This document shows positions 17,274-25,718 of a stretch of 64,000 nucleotides of DNA, piece after piece. A program made the position numbers and the translations under genes. How positions within the stretch are numbered: the stretch's first letter is position 1; every line of letters begins with the position of its first letter. The stretch covers positions 682,001 through 746,000 of the forward strand of contig CAWBFA010000002.1 of assembly GCA_963788055.1 (NCBI GenBank), in the 5' to 3' direction. This DNA is from JACCTU01 sp963788055. Lineage in GTDB: Bacteria > Actinomycetota > Thermoleophilia > Gaiellales > Gaiellaceae. Under the pieces are notes generated by a model. It saw only the letters and a program-made list of their open reading frames with translations. It made no database searches and was not told where the DNA came from.

Positions 17274-18174
17274 GCTCGATCAGGTCGAGGAGCTCGTACT
17301 CCATCTCTGCGGCCATCCGCCCGAGTACCGCGTACTCCACGCTCCGGTCCTGCCCGTTGAGGTGGCGACGGCACTGCGTCAGGCAGCCGATCGCCCACTT
17401 GACGTTGCCGAAGACCTCCCACACATCGAGCTCTTCGAGCGTGATCTCGCGCCCGGTCAGCTCGTTGTAGCGCTCGAGGTACGGCTCGACCTCCCCCACG
17501 CCGCCGAGCCGGCGCTCGTCGGCGCCGAAGCGCCATGCGCGAACGATCGGCCACGCGACGTCGCCGACCGGGTCGCCGACGTGCGCGAACTCCCAGTCGA
17601 GCACGGAGACGAGGCCGTCCGCGTCGACGGCGAGGTTACCGACCCGGAAGTCGCCGTGGCAGAACGTCGGGACGTCGGGAGGCGCGAGCCGCTCGCGCAC
17701 CCACGCGAGCCCGTACTCGATCGCGGGATGCGGCTCTTCGACCGTGTCGAGCTCGTCGTAGAAACGCGCGATCGCGCTGCCGCGGGGCAGGAAGTCGAGC
17801 GGCTCGATCGAGTGGATGCGCGCGAGCTGCTCCGCGAGCTGTGCGGGGAGCGCGGCGGGCGGATCGCGGACGATGCGCCTGCCGATCGTCTCGCCGCGCA
17901 CGCGCTCCATCGCGAAGGCCTCGTGGCCGTCGACGTCGCCGAGGTACTGAACGGGGCGCGGTGCGGCGACGCCCGCGGCCACCGCCGCCTCGAGCACCTG
18001 AAACTCCTGCTCGAGCGTCAGCGTGTCGCGGTGGATCACGCCGACGCTCGCGCGGCGCACCAGCAGCTCCGTCCCGTCGGCGAGGTCGACCGCCCAGGCC
18101 TCTTTCGACGCACCGCCCGCGAGCAGTCGGGCCGAAGCGATCGGGCCCAACTTTGCCTCGAGGGCAGCTCTCAC
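17266..18174 (-). CDS. Aminoglycoside phosphotransferase-fold kinase (ACAD10/11- and LvaA-like)
   Basis: A 302-residue APH-fold kinase. The catalytic loop CHGDFRVGNLAVDADG carries Asp and Asn of Brenner's motif (about residues 179-184), and VLDWEFAHVGDP is the metal-binding DxD-like stretch. The N-terminal LLAGGASKEAWAVDLADG is the nucleotide loop. This subgroup phosphorylates 4-hydroxyacyl-CoA in ACAD10/11 and LvaA, not antibiotics; the partner DUF6285 gene downstream and an ACAD10/11-like dehydrogenase across the divergent start support this. It overlaps the LLM gene by 4 bases. Confidence 0.82.
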   Translation of the reverse strand: MRAALEAKLGPIASARLLAGGASKEAWAVDLADGTELLVRRASVGVIHRDTLTLEQEFQVLEAAVAAGVAAPRPVQYLGDVDGHEAFAMERVRGETIGRRIVRDPPAALPAQLAEQLARIHSIEPLDFLPRGSAIARFYDELDTVEEPHPAIEYGLAWVRERLAPPDVPTFCHGDFRVGNLAVDADGLVSVLDWEFAHVGDPVGDVAWPIVRAWRFGADERRLGGVGEVEPYLERYNELTGREITLEELDVWEVFGNVKWAIGCLTQCRRHLNGQDRSVEYAVLGRMAAEMEYELLDLIEHA

Positions 18175-19175
18175 TGGGTCAGTTCTGCAACGGCGCGAAG
18201 CGCGGCGGGATCGCGCGTCGAGACGAGCAGCGTCGTCGCGCCGGCCTCGCGGAACGCGTCCAGCCGCTCGGCGAAGCGCTCCTTCGGCCCGACGAGCGCG
18301 ACGGCGTCGACGAACTCGTCCGGCACGGCGGCGATCGCCTCGCGCTGCTTCCCGTCGAGGTAGAGGTCCTGGATCGTGCGCGCCTCGTCCTCGTAGCCGT
18401 AGCGCGCGAAGAGCTCGTTGTAGAAGTTCTTGCCGCGCGCACCCATGCCGCCGATGTAGAGCGCGTAGTAGCCCTTGAGCGCGTCGCGCGCCGTCTGCAC
18501 GTCGTCGAGCAGGACGGCGGGGACGCTCGGCGCGATGTCGAAGCCGTCACGCGCGCCGCCCATCGGGAAGATCTCGCGTGCGCGCTCGGGCTGGAAGAAG
18601 AGCGGAATCCAGCCGTCCGCGATCTCGAACGCGAGCTCGACCGACTTCGGCCCCATCGACGCGAGGTAGATCGGGATCTCGGAGCGAAGCGGGCGCGCCA
18701 TCAGCTTCAGCGGCTTGCCGAGCCCCGTCGCCCCCGGCCCGGAGTACGGGATGTCGTAGTGCTCGCCGTGGTGCTCGAGCAGGTCGCGACGCAGCACCGT
18801 GCGCACGATCTCGACGTACTCGCGCGTCTTCGTCAGCGGCTTGCCCCACGGCTCGCCGTGCCAGCCCTCGACGACCTGCGGCCCCGACGTGCCGAGCCCG
18901 AGCAGGAAGCGCCCGCCCGAGAGCAGGTCGAGCGTTGCCGCTGTCATCGCCGCGTTCGCCGGGGTGCGGCCGGGGATCTGGAGGATCGCCGAGCCGATCT
19001 TCAGCGTCGTCGTGGTCGCCGCGATCCAGCTGAGCACGCTGACCGCGTCGGTGCCCCACGCCTCCGCCGCCCACGCGGAGTCGTAGCCCAGCCGCTCCGC
19101 CTCCTGGGCCAGCTCGACGAGCTCGAGCGGGTTCGTCCCCGGTTGCGCATACCCCATGTAGAAGCCGAGGCGCAT
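18171..19175 (-). CDS. LLM-class F420-dependent oxidoreductase
   Basis: A 334-residue TIM-barrel flavin/F420 oxidoreductase of the bacterial luciferase superfamily. The N-terminus MRLGFYMGYAQPGTNPLELV, GTDAVSVLSWIAATTTTLKI, and GRFLLGLGTSGPQVVEGWHG are typical of actinobacterial F420-using members. ATG 19175 is the only plausible start and lies just 19 bases from the divergent acyl-CoA dehydrogenase start. It heads the operon with the APH-fold kinase, so it may oxidise or reduce a hydroxy or oxo group on the same substrates, which is inference. Confidence 0.86.
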   Translation of the reverse strand: MRLGFYMGYAQPGTNPLELVELAQEAERLGYDSAWAAEAWGTDAVSVLSWIAATTTTLKIGSAILQIPGRTPANAAMTAATLDLLSGGRFLLGLGTSGPQVVEGWHGEPWGKPLTKTREYVEIVRTVLRRDLLEHHGEHYDIPYSGPGATGLGKPLKLMARPLRSEIPIYLASMGPKSVELAFEIADGWIPLFFQPERAREIFPMGGARDGFDIAPSVPAVLLDDVQTARDALKGYYALYIGGMGARGKNFYNELFARYGYEDEARTIQDLYLDGKQREAIAAVPDEFVDAVALVGPKERFAERLDAFREAGATTLLVSTRDPAALRAVAELTQ

Positions 19176-19194
19176 GACCTGCGATGCTAACCGC

Positions 19195-20400
19195 GTGGCG
19201 ATCGCCGACTTTGCGCTCCGACCGACGAGCTCGTCGGCCTCCGCGCCCGGTACCGCGCGTTCATGGAGGAGCACGTGTACCCGAACGAGCGCGGCCTCTC
19301 CACCGACGACCAGGAGCTGATCCGCTCGCTCCAGGCGAAGGCGAAGGACGCTGGCCTCTGGGCGCCGCACGTGCCGCCGGAGGCCGGTGGGACCGGCAAG
19401 GGCTTCCTGGCGTACGCCCATCTGAACGAGGAGATCGGTCGCTCGACGTATGCACAGCTCGTCTTCGGCTGCCAGGCACCCGACGCGGGGAACGCCGAGA
19501 TCCTGCACATGTTCGGCACGCCGGAGCAGAAGGAGCGCTGGCTCTTCCCACTCGTCGCGGGTGAGATCCGCTCGTTCTTCTCGATGACCGAGCCCGAGGT
19601 TTCCGGGTCTGATCCCACCACCCTCCGCACACGCGCGGTGCGCGACGGCGACGAGTGGGTGATCGACGGGCACAAGTGGTTCTCGTCGGGGGCCGACGGC
19701 GCGGCGTTCGGGATCGTGATGGCGGTCACCGACCCTGACGCTCCGGGACACGCGCGCGCCTCGCAGATCGTCGTCCCAGCCGACACGCCCGGGGTCGAGG
19801 TGGTGCGGCCGATTCCCGTGCTCGGCCACGCGGGCACGCGGCTGGTCCACGCACTGCGAGGTCTGGTACCGCGGCGTTCGCGTTCCCGCCGAGAACGTCC
19901 TGGGCGAGCCGGGCGACGGGTTCCGGATCGCCCAGAAGCGGCTCGGGCCTGGGCGCATCCACCACGTGATGCGCTGGCTCGGCCAGATGCAGCGCGCGTT
20001 CGAGCTCATGTGCACGTACGCGCTCGAGCGTGAGGCGTTCGGGTCACGCCTCGCCGACAAGCAGACGATCCAGAACTGGATCGCCGACTCCGCTGCGGGC
20101 ATCCACGCCTGCCGGTTGATGACGCTCGACGCCGCCCGCAAGATCGACGAGGGCGACGAGGCGCGGGTCGAGGTGTCCGTGATCAAGTTCTTCGCCGCGC
20201 AGGTGTTGCACGACGTGATCGACCGCGCGATCCAGGTGCACGGCGCGCGCGGGCTCACGGACGAGACGCCGCTCGCCGAGATGTACGCGAACGCACGCGC
20301 CGCGCGGATCTACGACGGGCCGGACGAGGTCCACCGCATGGTCGTCTCGCGCCGGATCCTCAAAGAGTTCGAGAGCGGAGGCGTGTGGCGGTTCGAGTGA
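19195..20400 (+). CDS. ACAD10/11-type acyl-CoA dehydrogenase, frame breaks near 19219 and 19854
   Basis: An acyl-CoA dehydrogenase-fold protein of about 401 residues. Its C-terminus reads RAARIYDGPDEVHRMVVSRR; DGPDEVH is the hallmark of ACAD10/11 and LvaC-like enzymes, which act on 4-phosphorylated acyl-CoA, and differs from the YEGT of ordinary dehydrogenases. SMTEPEVSGSDPTTLRTRAV binds FAD. Two frame changes are needed: near 19219 (GTG 19195 start, AIADFAL, then TDELVGLRARYRAF) and at 19854, where dropping one base joins LVHA to CEVWYRGVRVPAENVLGEPG. The start is less certain because of the first break; ATG 19263 would give a truncated protein. Confidence 0.82.
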
Positions 20401-21395
20401 ACCGCGTCGTCACGCTCGCCTCAAGGCCGACGGGGTTCCCGGACGAATCGAACTTCGAGCTCGTCGAGCAACCCGCGCCCGAGCCTGGGTCGGGCGAGGT
20501 GCTCGTCCGCGTCCTCTGGACGTCGGTCGACCCGTACCAGCGCGGCCGCATGAGCGAGGCGCGCTCGTACGCGAAGCCCGTGGAGGTCGGCGAGGTGATG
20601 ACCGCGCAGGCGGTCGGTGAGGTCGTCGAGAGCAACGACCCTCGCTTCGAGGCGGGTGACCTCGTGGTGGGCCAGCTCGGCTGGCAGGAGTACGCGGTCG
20701 CGCGCGCGGGCTCGCTGCGCAAGGTGCCGCGCGAGCTCGACCCGCCGACGCTCGCGCTGCACGTGATCGGCGCGACGGGGTTCACGGCGTATTTCGGCCT
20801 GCTCGACGTCTGCGAACCGAAGGCCGGCGACACGGTGGTCGTGTCGGGCGCGGCGGGGGCCGTCGGGCAGATCGTCGGTCAGATCGCGAAATTGTCGGGC
20901 TGCCGCACCGTCGGGATCGCCGGCGGGCCCGATAAGGCCACCGACTGCGAGCTCTACGGCTACGACGTCGCGATCGACTACAAGAACGCGGACGTGCGCG
21001 GCTCACTGAAGGAGGCGTGCCCGAACGGTGTCGACGTCTACTTCGACAACGTCGGCGGCGAGATCTCCGCCGCCGTCCATGGGCGGCTGAACGTCGGCGC
21101 GCGGATCGCGATCTGCGGGCAGGTCTCGCAGTACAACGCGGTGCGCCCCGAGCCGAGCTTCCACCCCGGGCTGCTGATCGTCTTCCGCGCCAGGATGCAG
21201 GGCTTCCTCGTCAGCGACTACGCCCACCGCTTCGACGAGGCGGCGCGCCGGCTCGGGCGCTGGCTCGCCGAGGGCAAGCTGCACTGGCGGGAGGACGTCA
21301 CGGACGGCCTCGAGAACGCACCGCGAGCGTTCCTCGGCATGCTCCGCGGCGAGAACCGCGGCAAGGCGCTCGTCAAGGTCGCCGAGCGCTCGTAG
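20397..21395 (+). CDS. NADP-dependent oxidoreductase, prostaglandin reductase / 2-alkenal reductase type (MDR)
   Basis: A 332-residue zinc-free medium-chain reductase. It starts MNRVVTLASRPTGFPDESNF at GTG 20397, which overlaps the upstream stop (GTGA). DPYQRGRM is the substrate/cofactor mark of the prostaglandin reductase and curcumin reductase branch, and VVSGAAGAVGQIVGQIAK is the NADPH Rossmann loop; YFDNVGGEISAAVHGRLN completes the family pattern. These enzymes reduce the double bond of alpha,beta-unsaturated ketones. It follows the ACAD10/11-like gene, so an enone intermediate is possible. Confidence 0.88.
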   Translation: MNRVVTLASRPTGFPDESNFELVEQPAPEPGSGEVLVRVLWTSVDPYQRGRMSEARSYAKPVEVGEVMTAQAVGEVVESNDPRFEAGDLVVGQLGWQEYAVARAGSLRKVPRELDPPTLALHVIGATGFTAYFGLLDVCEPKAGDTVVVSGAAGAVGQIVGQIAKLSGCRTVGIAGGPDKATDCELYGYDVAIDYKNADVRGSLKEACPNGVDVYFDNVGGEISAAVHGRLNVGARIAICGQVSQYNAVRPEPSFHPGLLIVFRARMQGFLVSDYAHRFDEAARRLGRWLAEGKLHWREDVTDGLENAPRAFLGMLRGENRGKALVKVAERS

Positions 21396-21434
21396 CCGAC
21401 ACAGTTCCTCAACGGTGCCTGGCCCCGACAGGTC

Positions 21435-21869
21435 TCAGCGGGCCGTGCGGAGGACCTGCGTGCAGCGGGCGCTCGCGAGGTGCGTGCCCTCGGTGTCGTA
21501 GAGCTCGGCGGCGCAGAACATCACTCGGCGCGTGCGATGGACCACCCGGCCGTCCGCCCGCAACAGGCCCGGTCTCGTCGCTCGGTGGAACTCCGTGTGC
21601 AGGTCGGCGGTCAGGAACGTCTCGCCGTCCTCCAGGAGCGTCCAGCAGGCGCCGCCCATCGCAGTGTCGAGGATCGTCGCGACGAGACCGCCGTGGACGA
21701 TGTGTCCCGAGTCCGCCGGGAAGGCGTAGTCGGGCGAGGCGTCCCACTCGACGACGACCCGCCCCGGCTCTGCCACCGGGCGGCTGTAGCCGAGCGTGCG
21801 CCAGACGTGCGGGACGTCGTCCGGCACGTCCTCCCACGGGCGGCGCTCGTCGGGCTCGACGTCGCTCAC
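21435..21869 (-). CDS. PaaI-type hotdog thioesterase
   Basis: A 144-residue hotdog-fold protein. The motif SGHIVHGGLVATILDTAMGG holds the usual HGG and catalytic acid of PaaI/YbgC-type acyl-CoA thioesterases, and ETFLTADLHTEFHRATRPG is the central strand. Such enzymes release coenzyme A from stalled acyl-CoA. The start is GTG 21869, overlapping the stop of the SDR gene upstream (GTGA). It is the last gene of a minus-strand operon. Confidence 0.85.
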   Translation of the reverse strand: MSDVEPDERRPWEDVPDDVPHVWRTLGYSRPVAEPGRVVVEWDASPDYAFPADSGHIVHGGLVATILDTAMGGACWTLLEDGETFLTADLHTEFHRATRPGLLRADGRVVHRTRRVMFCAAELYDTEGTHLASARCTQVLRTAR

Positions 21870-22558
21870 AGCCGCGGCACCATCCCCTCGGCTCCCTCGA
21901 CGCGCGGCCCGGGCACGCCTGGGAACCGGAACTTCAGCGGCTCGCGGCCGGGTTGCACGACCCACGCCTGCCCGACCTCGTCGTCCTGCGCCGCGAGCAG
22001 CACTGCCGCCGCGACGTCCTCGGGCTGCAGGAGCGGGAAGCCCGCGCCGAGCAGCGCCTCGCGCCCCTCGTCGCCGAGCAGCGGCGTGTCCACGATCCCG
22101 GGGTTGACCATGTTCAGCCGGATCCCCCGCTCGGCGAGCTGCGGGGCGACCGACCGGACAAACCCGACGAGCGCGTGCTTCGTCAGTGCGTAGAGCGGGT
22201 CGTTCTCCATCGTCGTCAGGCCGGCGAGTGACGCGGTGACGACGATCGAGCCTTCGTGCATCACCTGCGCGAGCCGTCGCACGCCGAAGACGACTCCGTC
22301 GACGTTCACGCCTACGATCCGCCGGTACTGCTCGTCGCTGACACGCCCCACCAGCCGCTCGCCCGTGGCGACGCCGGCGTTCAGGCAGGCAAGGTCGACG
22401 CGGTCGATCGCCTCCCACGCCTGCGGGTCGGCGACGTCGAAGCCGTCGGCGATGTCGAGCGAGCGCACGAAGACCCCGTCGCGCTCGAGCGCGGAGACGA
22501 TCGCGGCGCCGATCCCAGAGCGCCCACCCGTGACGAGCGCACTACGGAACGAGGACAA
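21866..22558 (-). CDS. Short-chain dehydrogenase/reductase
   Basis: A 230-residue Rossmann-fold oxidoreductase. The cofactor loop is SALVTGGRSGIGAAIVSALE, the catalytic Tyr/Lys pair is in DPLYALTKHALVGFVRSV, and NPGIVDTPLLG follows. The most likely start is TTG 22558, inside the end of the upstream MDR gene (17-base overlap); the frame is open further up but that part is not family-like. Probably a 3-hydroxyacyl or alcohol dehydrogenase in the acyl-CoA island. Confidence 0.82.
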   Translation of the reverse strand: MSSFRSALVTGGRSGIGAAIVSALERDGVFVRSLDIADGFDVADPQAWEAIDRVDLACLNAGVATGERLVGRVSDEQYRRIVGVNVDGVVFGVRRLAQVMHEGSIVVTASLAGLTTMENDPLYALTKHALVGFVRSVAPQLAERGIRLNMVNPGIVDTPLLGDEGREALLGAGFPLLQPEDVAAAVLLAAQDDEVGQAWVVQPGREPLKFRFPGVPGPRVEGAEGMVPRL

Positions 22559-23462
22559 CCTTGCCCACGCTGCGACGTTCCTCGACGAGCCTGTGCGCGT
22601 CCGCGACGTCGTCCAAGGAGTACGTCCCGCCGACAAGCGGCTTCACCGCGCCGGACTCCCAGAGTGCCACGACCTCCGCGATCGCGTCCGCAACCACGTC
22701 CGGGCGGAATCGCATGAGGCGTCCGAGATAGAAGCCGATGATGCCGACGTTGCGCCCGACTAGCGGCGCGGGGTCGAGCGGCTCCCACCAGCCACCCGCA
22801 AAGCCGAGCGCGACGAGCGCACCCAGAGGATTCAGCGTGGCAAGCGAGCGCGTGAACACCTCGCCGCCGACCGGGTCGAGCACGACGTCAGCCTTGACGT
22901 GCTCCTCGAACCCCTCGTATGGGATCGCCTCCTCGGCGCCCAGCTCGACACAGAGCGCCCGCTTCTCCTCCGACGAGGCGGTCGCGACGACGCGCGCCCC
23001 CAGGTGCTTCGCGACCTGGATCGCCGCCGACCCCACGCCCCCGGCGCCCGCGTGCACCAGGACCGTCGCCCCGTCGACGACCCGGACCTGCCGAGTCAAC
23101 GGGATCCACGCGGTCAGGAACGTCAGCAGAAACGACGCACCCTCCTCGAAGGACGCGCCGTCCGGCAGCGGCACCAGCAGCGACTCGTCGACGACGACCG
23201 CCTCTGCGTAGCCGCCCCCGGCCGCACGCGGCAGCGCCATCACGCGACGCCCGTCGACCTCGCCGGCGACCTCCGACCCGAGCACCGTCGGAAGCTCCGG
23301 CATCTGCGGGTAGCGGCCCTGCCGGACGAGCACGTCCAAGAAGTTGATCCCGGCCGCCCGCACGCGCACGAGCACCTGCCCGTCGCCGGGCACCGGCTCG
23401 TCGACCTCCGCGAGCTCGAGCCGCTCGGGGCCGCCCGTCTCCCGGAGGAGTACCGCTCTCAA
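22542..23462 (-). CDS. Quinone oxidoreductase-like MDR (NADPH:quinone / alkenal reductase)
   Basis: A 306-residue zinc-free medium-chain dehydrogenase. RAAGINFLDVLVRQGRYPQM is the quinone oxidoreductase mark, TVLVHAGAGGVGSAAIQVAK the NADPH loop, and VVLDPVGGEVFTRSLATLNP follows. No zinc-ligand cysteines are seen. The start is TTG 23462, overlapping the ligase stop (TTGA) and giving MRAVLLRETGGPERL. Members reduce enoyl-type or quinone substrates. Confidence 0.86.
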   Translation of the reverse strand: MRAVLLRETGGPERLELAEVDEPVPGDGQVLVRVRAAGINFLDVLVRQGRYPQMPELPTVLGSEVAGEVDGRRVMALPRAAGGGYAEAVVVDESLLVPLPDGASFEEGASFLLTFLTAWIPLTRQVRVVDGATVLVHAGAGGVGSAAIQVAKHLGARVVATASSEEKRALCVELGAEEAIPYEGFEEHVKADVVLDPVGGEVFTRSLATLNPLGALVALGFAGGWWEPLDPAPLVGRNVGIIGFYLGRLMRFRPDVVADAIAEVVALWESGAVKPLVGGTYSLDDVADAHRLVEERRSVGKVVLVP

Positions 23463-25090
23463 CTCGTCGCGACTGGCGCTTCGGCTTCCGCGGGTGCTTC
23501 CGCGGTCGCGTCCGCGAACATGTCCCGCAGCGCGGTCTTCTTGAACTTCCCGACGGCGGTCTTCGGGATCTCCTCGACGAACTCGAACCGGTCGGGGACC
23601 CACCACTTCGCGCACTGCCCGGAGAGGTGCTCGCGCAGCTGCTCCTCCGTCGCCTGCTGGCCCTCCTTGAGGACGACGACCGCGAGCGGCCGCTCGGCCC
23701 ACTTCTCGTGCGGCATCGCGATCACCGCAGCCTCGGCGACGGCGGGGTGTCCCATGATCTTGTTCTCGAGCTCCACGGACGAGATCCACTCTCCGCCGGA
23801 CTTGATCACGTCCTTCGAGCGGTCCTTGATCTGGATGAACCCGCGCGGATGCATCGCGACGATGTCGCCGGTCCTGAACCAGCCGTCGCTCGTCCACCGG
23901 TCCTTCAGCTCGTCGTCGTCGTAGTACGCAGACGCAACCCAGGGGCCGCGCACCTCGAGCTCGCCCATCGACTCGCCGTCCCACGGAACCTCGCTGCCCT
24001 CGGCCATCACCCGCAGCTCGACGAGCGGCAGCGGCATTCCGGCCATCGCGACATAGTCGAACTTCGTGTCCTGGTCGGCGCCACGGAGATCGCCCGTGAA
24101 GTCGGTGACCGACGCCACCGGCGAGGTCTCCGTCATCCCCCACCCCTGCACGACGCTCAGCCCGTGGCGCTCCTTGTAGCCCGCGATCATCGATCGCGGC
24201 ACCGCGGAACCGCCGACGAGCATGCCCTTCATCTTCGAGAGATCCCACTTGTCGGCGTTCGCGTCGAGCATCTGGAGCATCCCGAGCCAGATCGTCGGCA
24301 CGCCCGCAGTCCACGTCACCTGCTCCTGGACGAAGTCGTCGAGGAGGCTCTCCGGGTCGAGGTACGGCCCAGGGAAGACGAGCTTCGAGCCGACCATCGC
24401 GGCGAGGTACGGGTAACCCCACGCGTTCGCGTGGAACATCGGCACGACCGGAAGCAGCGCGTCTTCCTCCGAAACCCGCAGCCCGAGCGGCGAGAGGGAG
24501 GCGACGCCGAGCGCGTGCAGGATCGTCGATCGGTGTGAGTAGACGACGCCCTTCGGCCGCCCAGTCGTCCCGCTCGTGTAGCACATCGCCGCCGCGTCGT
24601 TCTCATCGAGCTCCGGATCGCTCCACTCGTCCGCGTCGGCGGTCGCGAGCAGCTCCTCGTACGAGTCGTCGACGACGATTACGTGCTCGATGTCGGTGCT
24701 CCCCTTGAACGCCTCGAGCAGCGGCAGCAGGCTCTTGTCGACGATTACAGCCTTGTCGCCGCCGTGCTTCGCGATGTAGCCGATGTCGTCGTGGTGCAGC
24801 CGCAGGTTCAGCGTGTGCAGGACGAACCCCCCACACGGGATGCCGAAGTAGGCCTCCATGTGCTGGTAGTGGTTCCAGCACAGCGTCGCGACTCGATCGC
24901 CCTTTTGCAGGCCGAGCTTGTCGAGCGCGACCGCGAGCTGCTTCGCGCGCTGTGCCATGTCGCGGTACGTGTAGCGGTGGAAGCTCTTGTCGGGAAGCCG
25001 TGTGACGATCTCCTTGTCGCCGAAGTACGTCTCGGCGCGCCGCAGGAGCGGCGGGAGCGTCAGCTGGAAGTCCATCATCTGGCCCTTCAT
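23459..25090 (-). CDS. Long-chain/aryl fatty acid-CoA ligase (AMP-forming)
   Basis: A 543-residue adenylate-forming ligase that activates a carboxylic acid with ATP and coenzyme A. The P-loop is MCYTSGTTGRPKGVVYSH, motif A5 is QGWGMTETSP, the ribose-binding Asp is in GWFRTGDIVAMHPRGF and the acyl-transfer Lys is in PKTAVGKFKKTALRDM. The start ATG 25090 has an excellent GAGGAGGT upstream. An alanine- and glutamate-rich tail of about 17 residues (TAEAPAEAEAPVATS) is unusual for the family and may be a flexible tag. It overlaps the next gene by TTGA. Confidence 0.9.
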   Translation of the reverse strand: MKGQMMDFQLTLPPLLRRAETYFGDKEIVTRLPDKSFHRYTYRDMAQRAKQLAVALDKLGLQKGDRVATLCWNHYQHMEAYFGIPCGGFVLHTLNLRLHHDDIGYIAKHGGDKAVIVDKSLLPLLEAFKGSTDIEHVIVVDDSYEELLATADADEWSDPELDENDAAAMCYTSGTTGRPKGVVYSHRSTILHALGVASLSPLGLRVSEEDALLPVVPMFHANAWGYPYLAAMVGSKLVFPGPYLDPESLLDDFVQEQVTWTAGVPTIWLGMLQMLDANADKWDLSKMKGMLVGGSAVPRSMIAGYKERHGLSVVQGWGMTETSPVASVTDFTGDLRGADQDTKFDYVAMAGMPLPLVELRVMAEGSEVPWDGESMGELEVRGPWVASAYYDDDELKDRWTSDGWFRTGDIVAMHPRGFIQIKDRSKDVIKSGGEWISSVELENKIMGHPAVAEAAVIAMPHEKWAERPLAVVVLKEGQQATEEQLREHLSGQCAKWWVPDRFEFVEEIPKTAVGKFKKTALRDMFADATAEAPAEAEAPVATS

Positions 25091-25103
25091 CACGACCTCC
25101 TCG

Positions 25104-25718
25104 TCAGTCGAGTAGATACGCAGCGACCTTGGCACGCTGTGCACGCGGGTAGCCGCCGTACGCCTGGATCGCGAGCGCGCGCTTGTAATAGGTGTGGAGC
25201 ACGTGCTCCCAGGTGAAGCCGATCCCGCCGTGCACCTGGATCGAGCGCTCGCACGCCGCAACCGCCGCGTCGCTCGCGTACGCCTTCGCGGCCGCGACGG
25301 CGACCGGCGCTTGCTCGTCGCCCTCCGACACGCACCAAGCCGCCCAGTACGCGAGCGAGCGCGAGAGCTCCGTCTCGACGTAGGTGTCGACGAGCGGGTG
25401 CGAGACCGCCTGGTAGACGCCGATCTTGCGGCCGAACTGCTCGCGCGTCGAGGCGTACTCGACGCCGAGCTCGAGCGCCTTCGCCGCGATGCCGACGGCC
25501 TCGAGCGCGAGCGTCGCGAGCCGCTCGTCCTCGGGGCGCGAATCGTCGAAGAGCGACTCCCCGACGTTCGCGCGGCCACCCTCCTCGTAGAGCACGGCTC
25601 GGTCGAGGAACGACAGCTCCGCGCCAGCGATCTCGTCGCGCGACCAGCCGCCGTTGCCGAGCGCCTCGCGCGCCTCGCGGCGGAGCAGCTCCTGCTCGTC
25701 CGTGAAGGCGAACTGCAC
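25104..25718 (-). CDS. Acyl-CoA dehydrogenase-like protein, short form (C-terminal domain only)
   Basis: A 204-residue protein that corresponds only to the second half of an acyl-CoA dehydrogenase: a short helical N-terminus (VQFAFTDEQELLRREAREAL), a brief linker, then the C-terminal four-helix domain (STREQFGRKIGVYQAVSHPL, SIQVHGGIGFTWEHVLHTYY). The middle beta domain is missing. Actinobacterial gene pairs of a full and a reduced dehydrogenase form alpha2beta2 enzymes (FadE26/27-type, for steroid side chains), and the full-length partner lies directly upstream with a 1-base overlap, so I infer a heteromeric enzyme. No catalytic Glu of the YEGT type is visible here. Confidence 0.8.
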   Translation of the reverse strand: MQFAFTDEQELLRREAREALGNGGWSRDEIAGAELSFLDRAVLYEEGGRANVGESLFDDSRPEDERLATLALEAVGIAAKALELGVEYASTREQFGRKIGVYQAVSHPLVDTYVETELSRSLAYWAAWCVSEGDEQAPVAVAAAKAYASDAAVAACERSIQVHGGIGFTWEHVLHTYYKRALAIQAYGGYPRAQRAKVAAYLLD

